Shown here: piece after piece, positions 23,649-27,375 of the stretch | Layout: the number at the start of each line of letters is the position of its first letter | Numbering within the stretch: position 1 is the first letter of the stretch | NCBI GenBank assembly: GCA_016210495.1 | Contig: JACQUC010000039.1 | Span: 1 to 27,375, forward strand | From: Chloroflexota bacterium | GTDB taxonomy: Bacteria; Chloroflexota; FW602-bin22; JACPRP01 | Reading direction: 5' to 3' | Length of the DNA: 27,375 nucleotides | The notes under the pieces: generated by a model | Seen by the model: only the letters and a program-made list of their open reading frames with translations | What the model was told of the DNA's origin: nothing | The model's database searches: none | Made by a program: the position numbers and the translations under genes

Positions 23649-24503
23649 TCAACTCTTCTTAGCGTGCTGCTTTTGCAGATTTGGTTGAGGGGGCTTGTGA
23701 GCGGGCTCTCGGCGGGTAAGCTGACAGGCGGGCACTTCGATGGTGGTCTTGCTCTCGAGCTCGACGGTAACGGCATCTTTGAGAATGTTGACGCCGACCA
23801 CCTTGCCGTGCCCCTGTGGAGTCTCGACTTCTTCGCCGGTGCGCGGCAGCTTGAGCTTGGCCTGGCAGTATGTCTCGTTCTCGTAACCGAGACAGCACAA
23901 CAACCTCCCGCAGACGCCGGAGATCTTCATGGGGTTCAGCGGCAGGTCCTGCTCCTTGGCCATTCTGATCGAAACAGGGGCGAAGTCACCGAGGAAAGAG
24001 GCGCAGCACAACTGGCGGCCGCAACGGCCAAGCCCACCCAACATCTTGGCCTCGTCACGGACGCCGATCTGGCGGAGCTCAATCCTTGTCCGAAACGTTG
24101 CGCCGAGGTCTTTGACGAGCTCGCGGAAGTCGACGCGCCCCTCGGCGGTGAAATAGAAGGTGAGACGACTACCATCAAAGTTGTACTCAGCGCTCACGAG
24201 CTTCATCGGGAGTCCGTGCTGCGCCACCTTTTCACCGCACTTACGCAGCGCGTCGTGCTCCTTTGTCCGAAAGGTCTCGATCTGACGGAGGTCCTCAGGC
24301 ATAGCCCGACGCAGCACAGGTCGCAAGGGCTCCTGCAATTCGCTCTCTAACACCTGCTTGGGCGCTATGACCACACGGCCGATCTCGCTGCCCCTAGTCG
24401 TCTCGACCACCACTTTGTCGTCGAGATGAAGCTCGATTCCTGCGGGATCGAAGTAGTATACTCTGCCAGCCCGCTTGAAGCGGACGCCAACAATATCGGG
24501 CAC
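23649..24503 (-). CDS. ricT: PSP1-domain protein RicT (YaaT)
   Basis: A 284-residue RicT homologue. In Bacillus, RicT with RicA and RicF forms a 4Fe-4S-containing complex that assists RNase Y processing and the phosphorelay. Cys161, Cys166, Cys167 (GRCGRQLCCASF) and Cys198, Cys203, Cys204 (GVCGRLLCCLGYE) are the expected cluster ligands. The N-terminal PSP1 fold (VGVRFKRAGRVYYFDP) is intact and the Lys/Pro-rich C-terminal tail is typical. The GTG start at 24503 has AGGAG six bases upstream. ricA and ricF are not in the window. It follows holB, the same order as in Firmicutes (holB-yaaT), which supports a conserved link with replication genes. Confidence 0.95.
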   Translation of the reverse strand: MPDIVGVRFKRAGRVYYFDPAGIELHLDDKVVVETTRGSEIGRVVIAPKQVLESELQEPLRPVLRRAMPEDLRQIETFRTKEHDALRKCGEKVAQHGLPMKLVSAEYNFDGSRLTFYFTAEGRVDFRELVKDLGATFRTRIELRQIGVRDEAKMLGGLGRCGRQLCCASFLGDFAPVSIRMAKEQDLPLNPMKISGVCGRLLCCLGYENETYCQAKLKLPRTGEEVETPQGHGKVVGVNILKDAVTVELESKTTIEVPACQLTRREPAHKPPQPNLQKQHAKKS

Positions 24504-24587
24504 ACTGTACTCCTAATGGAACAGTACGTCAACGAACCAGTGCTCTTGCAGTATCTAGATCTCACGTGAGAAGTCCTTTGACGGTAC

Positions 24588-25634
24588 TCAATGCACTGAC
24601 TGCGGCAAACCAAGCATCAAAACCTCAAGGGCCAACCTTGCGTTGACATTCTGCTCGAGCTGTGTTCTTGCCTTCTCCACAGCCATCATAAAACCGTATA
24701 GATGGTCTAATTCGTAGCGATTCGCCTGATCTCTCAATTGGGCCAGGAAGTCGACGTTGGTGACCAAGGCCGGACAGCCGATTCTCACAAGGAGCAGGTC
24801 TCGCCACCAACCCAGCCAAACGTCCAACAGGGAGTAAACCGATTCGGGATCACGGCCAAAGGCCGTGGCGGCCTCTTCGGCGTACTTGAAACGCTCGATG
24901 CTGCTGGCCCTGGATAGATCGATTATTCTGGCTAGCTCCTGTTGCCTCTCCTCGAGCAAAGCGACATCCGAGGCCGCGTCGAAGGCCCAGCCGATTCTCC
25001 CCTCCGAGAGGCGAGCCAGCGAGTTGGCTCGCTCAGGGTCCAGGCCGAACCTCTCGAGCAACGCCTGGCGCACCTGATGAGGCGGCAACAGCCCCAAATT
25101 CAGTTGTTGGCACCTCGATACGATAGTAGCCGGTAGTATCTTAGCATCAACAGTGGTTAAAATCAACACTACCGAGGATGGTGGCTCTTCCAAGGTCTTG
25201 AGCAAACAGTTGCTCGCCTCGGCATTGAGGTTCTCGGCGTTCCGAATTATGTACACTTTCCAGCGACCCTGATAAGGCAGCAGAGCCGCATCGTGCTGGA
25301 GCGCTCTGATCTGTTGGATGCTGATAAAGCGCTTCGCCCTCGGCGAGTGTCCAGAAGCTCCATCCTCGGCAGGCTCACTGGACTGTTCGGAGGTAGCTAG
25401 TTGCACGATCTTGACATCGGGATGAGTCCCCCTCTCGATGGCCCTGCACGAGCGACAGTTGCCGCAGGGTTTCTCGGTTTCGGTGCAGTTCAAGGCCTGG
25501 GAAAAAGCCCTGGCGAGGGTGGCCTTGCCGACGTGGGGCGGCCCACTGATGAGGTAGGCGTGACTGACCCGTCCAGCGACGAAACTGCTATCTAAAAGGG
25601 CGATGGCACGCTCGTGCCCAATGACCGGCAACAT
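24588..25634 (-). CDS. holB: DNA polymerase III delta' subunit
   Basis: A 348-residue clamp-loader subunit. It helps open the beta clamp and load it on primed DNA. Seen: HAYLISGPPHVGKATLA with a P-loop (31-38), zinc cysteines Cys50, Cys57, Cys60, Cys63 (CGNCRSC), RNAENLNAEASNCLLKTLEEP at the degenerate Walker B, and the SRC motif at 173-175. The Walker B acidic pair is missing, as expected for delta' rather than DnaX. There is a charged insertion near residues 83-102 (SEQSSEPAEDGASGHSP). The ATG at 25634 is one base after the rpiB stop, indicating translational coupling. Confidence 0.93.
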   Translation of the reverse strand: MLPVIGHERAIALLDSSFVAGRVSHAYLISGPPHVGKATLARAFSQALNCTETEKPCGNCRSCRAIERGTHPDVKIVQLATSEQSSEPAEDGASGHSPRAKRFISIQQIRALQHDAALLPYQGRWKVYIIRNAENLNAEASNCLLKTLEEPPSSVVLILTTVDAKILPATIVSRCQQLNLGLLPPHQVRQALLERFGLDPERANSLARLSEGRIGWAFDAASDVALLEERQQELARIIDLSRASSIERFKYAEEAATAFGRDPESVYSLLDVWLGWWRDLLLVRIGCPALVTNVDFLAQLRDQANRYELDHLYGFMMAVEKARTQLEQNVNARLALEVLMLGLPQSVH

Positions 25635-25635
25635 A

Positions 25636-26082
25636 TTATCTAGTGCCGTCCAATTGCGTCATCTTGGCAAGACGCCGCCGATGCCGCTCCTCTCCCGAGA
25701 AGGAGGCATTTAGCCAGGTCTTGACGATGTCCGCTGCCAGGCCTTCGCCTATCACCCGAGCGCCCAAACACAACATGTTGGCGTCGTTGTGCTCACGGCT
25801 GTTGTGGGCGCTGAAGGTATCGCCACAGAGAGCGGCTCGAACGCCACGAACCTTATTGGCGACCATAGTCGGGCCAACGCCTGTGCCACAGACGAAGATG
25901 CCCAGGTCACAGTTGCTCGCTGCGACGGCCTCGGCAACTGCGCGGGTGAAGTCGGGGTAATCGCACTGCTGCCTATCGTGGGTACCGAAATCCTCATAGC
26001 GATATCCCCACTCGACCAGCAGTCGCTTGATCACTTCCTTTAGGTCAAAACCCGCGTGGTCGCAACCGATGCCAATCTTCAA
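25636..26082 (-). CDS. rpiB: Ribose-5-phosphate isomerase B
   Basis: A 148-residue RpiB, converting ribose 5-phosphate and ribulose 5-phosphate in the pentose phosphate pathway. Visible: N-terminal IGCDHAGFDLK (substrate Asp-His), the active cysteine region GIFVCGTGVG, and HNSREHNDANMLCLGARV with the phosphate-binding Arg and His residues. Length is normal. The ATG at 26082 is preceded by the purine-rich GGGGAGGGGAAGG. It is the first gene of the rpiB-holB-ricT-psuG operon. An allose-specific form cannot be excluded but nothing nearby suggests it. Confidence 0.95.
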   Translation of the reverse strand: MKIGIGCDHAGFDLKEVIKRLLVEWGYRYEDFGTHDRQQCDYPDFTRAVAEAVAASNCDLGIFVCGTGVGPTMVANKVRGVRAALCGDTFSAHNSREHNDANMLCLGARVIGEGLAADIVKTWLNASFSGEERHRRRLAKMTQLDGTR

Positions 26083-26106
26083 GACCTTCCCCTCCCCCGT
26101 ACACGT

Positions 26107-26130
26107 GAAAAGCCAGGTGCCTGACCTGGC
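26107..26130 (-). terminator. Hairpin with T-tract: sua5 terminator or rpiB leader attenuator
   Basis: On the minus strand: GCCAGGT (26130-26124), loop CAGGC, ACCTGGC (26118-26112), then TTTTC. A seven-pair stem plus U-tract fits an intrinsic terminator for the sua5 gene ending at 26190. The predicted rpiB promoter lies upstream of it, so it would also sit in the rpiB leader. Confidence 0.55.
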
Positions 26131-26160
26131 CTCACCGGATGGCTTCGTGAAGTCAAAAAT

Positions 26161-26189
26161 ATGCTAGCACCAATGACCGGCATTGTCAA
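26161..26189 (-). promoter_or_regulatory. Promoter of the rpiB-holB-ricT-psuG operon
   Basis: On the minus strand: TTGACA (26189-26184), exactly 17 bases, TAGCAT (26166-26161). The perfect -35 and ideal spacer make it credible. Predicted transcription start is near 26154; the -35 box directly follows the sua5 stop codon. Confidence 0.6.
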
Positions 26190-26849
26190 TTAGTGGTTCA
26201 GAAAGCGCGCGAGACGCTCAGGGGGGATAGCGCCACGCCGGAGCACGGCCGGAGGGGTGCTGGTGAGGTCGAGGACAGTCGATTCTAAGCCGCCGGGCAC
26301 TCGCCCACCGTCCAGGATTATGTCGATCAGGCCATCCAACTCGCGCCGAACCTCGCCGGCCGTCTTGGGGCTGGTCCGCCCGGAGCGATTGGCGCTGGTG
26401 GTTGCCAGAGGCGCGCCGGTCTCTTCGATCAGGCGCAGGGCAATCGGATGGTTGGGAACGCGTACGGCCACGGTCGGCCCGCCGCCCACGACGACGTCGG
26501 GCACCCGGGGCAACCGAGGCAAGACCAGCGTCAACCCACCCGGCCAGAACGCCTCGGCAAGCTCCCAGGCCACAGCGGGAATGCTTTGCGCCACGGATTC
26601 CAGGTGCTCGGCCCTGGCCAGGAGAACTGGAATGGCCTTTTCCGCTGCCCGCCCCTTGACGGCAAAGATCCTCTCCACCGCCCGGGGCAGGTCGAGGTGA
26701 GCGCCCAACCCGTACACGGTGTCGGTTGGGAAAGCCACCAACCCTCCGGCCCGGAGGACAGCCGCCGCTTCCTCGATGGCCCCGGGCGTGCTGGTGCGCA
26801 AAAGCTTAGTTCTCAAGGCTATTCGAGCTAGAGTGTAGTGCGCTCGCAT
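26190..26849 (-). CDS. L-threonylcarbamoyladenylate synthase (Sua5/YciO/YrdC family)
   Basis: A 219-residue YrdC-domain protein. It makes threonylcarbamoyl-AMP from threonine, bicarbonate and ATP, the first step of the t6A37 tRNA modification. Motifs: AAAVLRAGGLVAFPTDTVYG, FAVKGRAAEKAIPVLL (normally KxRPxxxPL; here the proline is alanine-glutamate), WPGGLTLVL, VAVRVPNHP, TTSANRSGRTSP and GGLESTVLDL. It lacks the extra C-terminal Sua5 domain, so it is of the short TsaC type. The ATG at 26849 is chosen because upstream codons are built from the palindrome at 26890-26916; an internal TTG (LRTKLLRT) is another possible start. TsaB, TsaD and TsaE are not in the window. Confidence 0.9.
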   Translation of the reverse strand: MRAHYTLARIALRTKLLRTSTPGAIEEAAAVLRAGGLVAFPTDTVYGLGAHLDLPRAVERIFAVKGRAAEKAIPVLLARAEHLESVAQSIPAVAWELAEAFWPGGLTLVLPRLPRVPDVVVGGGPTVAVRVPNHPIALRLIEETGAPLATTSANRSGRTSPKTAGEVRRELDGLIDIILDGGRVPGGLESTVLDLTSTPPAVLRRGAIPPERLARFLNH

Positions 26850-26889
26850 AGAGCATCGTCGGTGACGATGTCGTTGGCCTGGCAGCGAC

Positions 26890-26916
26890 GGGGCAACCAC
26901 ACAGGGTTGCCCCTAC
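26890..26916. repeat. Dispersed palindrome, family B copy 2
   Basis: GGGGCAACC (26890-26898), loop ACACAG, GGTTGCCCC (26905-26913), then TAC. Reverse-orientation twin of 4203-4229 with one loop difference. Located between the cupin stop and the sua5 start. Confidence 0.75.
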
Positions 26917-26949
26917 AAGACGTCGCGGCAAATGCTGCATGATCAGGCA

Positions 26950-27294
26950 CTAGGGCTTGTAGTAGCGAACTTCGAACGTTATGCAGCCATTGGGCGAAAC
27001 CCAGGGGCCGTGAGGCATTCCCGGAGGCCTACAGGCATACATTCCTTTGGTAAAAAGCTTGTCGAGCGTGAGATCGTGGATACCCCCTTCCACGATCCAG
27101 ATCTCTTCCCAGAAATCGTGGCGCTGCACGCCCAGGGGGGTCGTGTTGGCGCCGGGAGGAAAATTCAACAGTCGGGTATAATCGCCCGTCTCCTCGTCTC
27201 TGCTGAGAATGCGCTCGGACAGGCCTGGGGTGCCTTCGATAGGCTGCCAGGGCATTTCTTCGGGGTCAAAGAACTCGAACTCCGGCTTTGGCAT
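26950..27294 (-). CDS. Cupin-fold protein (ChrR-like cupin)
   Basis: A 114-residue single-domain cupin. Seen: TRLLNFPPGANTTPLGVQRHD with WEEIWIVEGGIHDLT (first cupin motif region, with His and the EE pair) and YACRPPGMPHGPWVSPNGC (second motif, His). The metal set G(X)5HXH is not complete, so metal binding is uncertain. Such proteins are often described as acetylacetone-cleaving or anti-ECFsigma ChrR-like, but I cannot assign a reaction. The ATG at 27294 has AAGGAGGAAC just upstream. It is the first gene seen on its strand, followed by a repeat and then sua5. Confidence 0.8.
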   Translation of the reverse strand: MPKPEFEFFDPEEMPWQPIEGTPGLSERILSRDEETGDYTRLLNFPPGANTTPLGVQRHDFWEEIWIVEGGIHDLTLDKLFTKGMYACRPPGMPHGPWVSPNGCITFEVRYYKP

Positions 27295-27353
27295 GCGTTC
27301 CTCCTTGGTGTTAGTCTGGTTGATGGCCCAGGCGATGCCTCCGCCCCACCCCC

Positions 27354-27375
27354 GGGCGGACAGGGCCGTCCGCCC
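27354..27375. repeat. Dispersed palindrome, family C copy 2 (cut by window edge)
   Basis: GGGCGGAC, loop AGGGCC, GTCCGCCC, ending exactly at the window edge. It is preceded by CCCACCCCC, as in the copy at 16129. The expected CTACG border lies outside the window. Confidence 0.65.

Noticed and set aside
22513..24350. Two long plus-strand frames opposite psuG and ricT
   Set aside because: Antisense shadows of well-supported genes, low-complexity composition and no motifs.

Overview
The window looks like a piece of a Chloroflexota-type genome (Anaerolineae or Dehalococcoidia-like, probably assembled from an environmental sample). This is inferred from gene content, not from a marker gene: a RicT/HolB block with a DarA-type c-di-AMP receptor, a relic of a Ser/Thr-kinase/histidine-kinase signalling gene next to an Rcp1-like receiver, acetone/hydantoin-type HyuA/HyuB, a VKOR protein, and many short GC-rich palindromes ending in CTACG. 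There is no rRNA, tRNA, CRISPR array or intact transposase.

Layout. 1-235: start of an exported protein, probably a c-type cytochrome (minus strand), preceded by a very strong ribosome site and a six-codon leader ORF. 318-1255: about 940 bases without a recognisable gene. 1256-3990: minus-strand operon (aldolase, acyl-CoA ligase, c-di-AMP receptor DarA) with an extended -10 promoter. 4424-5983: convergent CapA-family phosphatase-like protein and VKOR protein. 6207-7763: plus-strand signalling locus with a good promoter, an intact receiver protein, and then a kinase fragment joined out of frame to a histidine-kinase tail (deletion scar). 7837-9690: SEC-C/HEAT protein, a small broken ORF and a solo IS21-like end.

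9716-19722 is the most distinctive part: one long minus-strand operon-like run, M24 creatinase-like protein, molybdopterin hydroxylase large subunit, PreA/DHOD-like flavoprotein with two 4Fe-4S sites, HyuA, HyuB and an MFS transporter. Several junctions overlap by 4 nt; one junction carries an array of three hairpins. Together these genes suggest uptake or export and stepwise oxidation, reduction and ATP-driven opening of a nitrogen heterocycle or cyclic amide. The substrate cannot be read from sequence. Several catalytic signatures differ from the textbook enzymes.

20031-21649: ECF sigma factor, apparently translated from a leaderless mRNA, with a two-membrane-segment zinc anti-sigma partner. 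21663-21946: head-on scar of a pstC fragment and a DUF4389 fragment. 21947-27294: housekeeping genes on the minus strand (VOC protein, small basic protein, PsuG, RicT, HolB, RpiB, Sua5/TsaC, cupin). rpiB-holB-ricT-psuG form one operon with a promoter and a hairpin in the leader.

At least four related families of short palindromes (A-D below) are scattered through the intergenic gaps and share the border CTACG / CGTAG although their stems differ.
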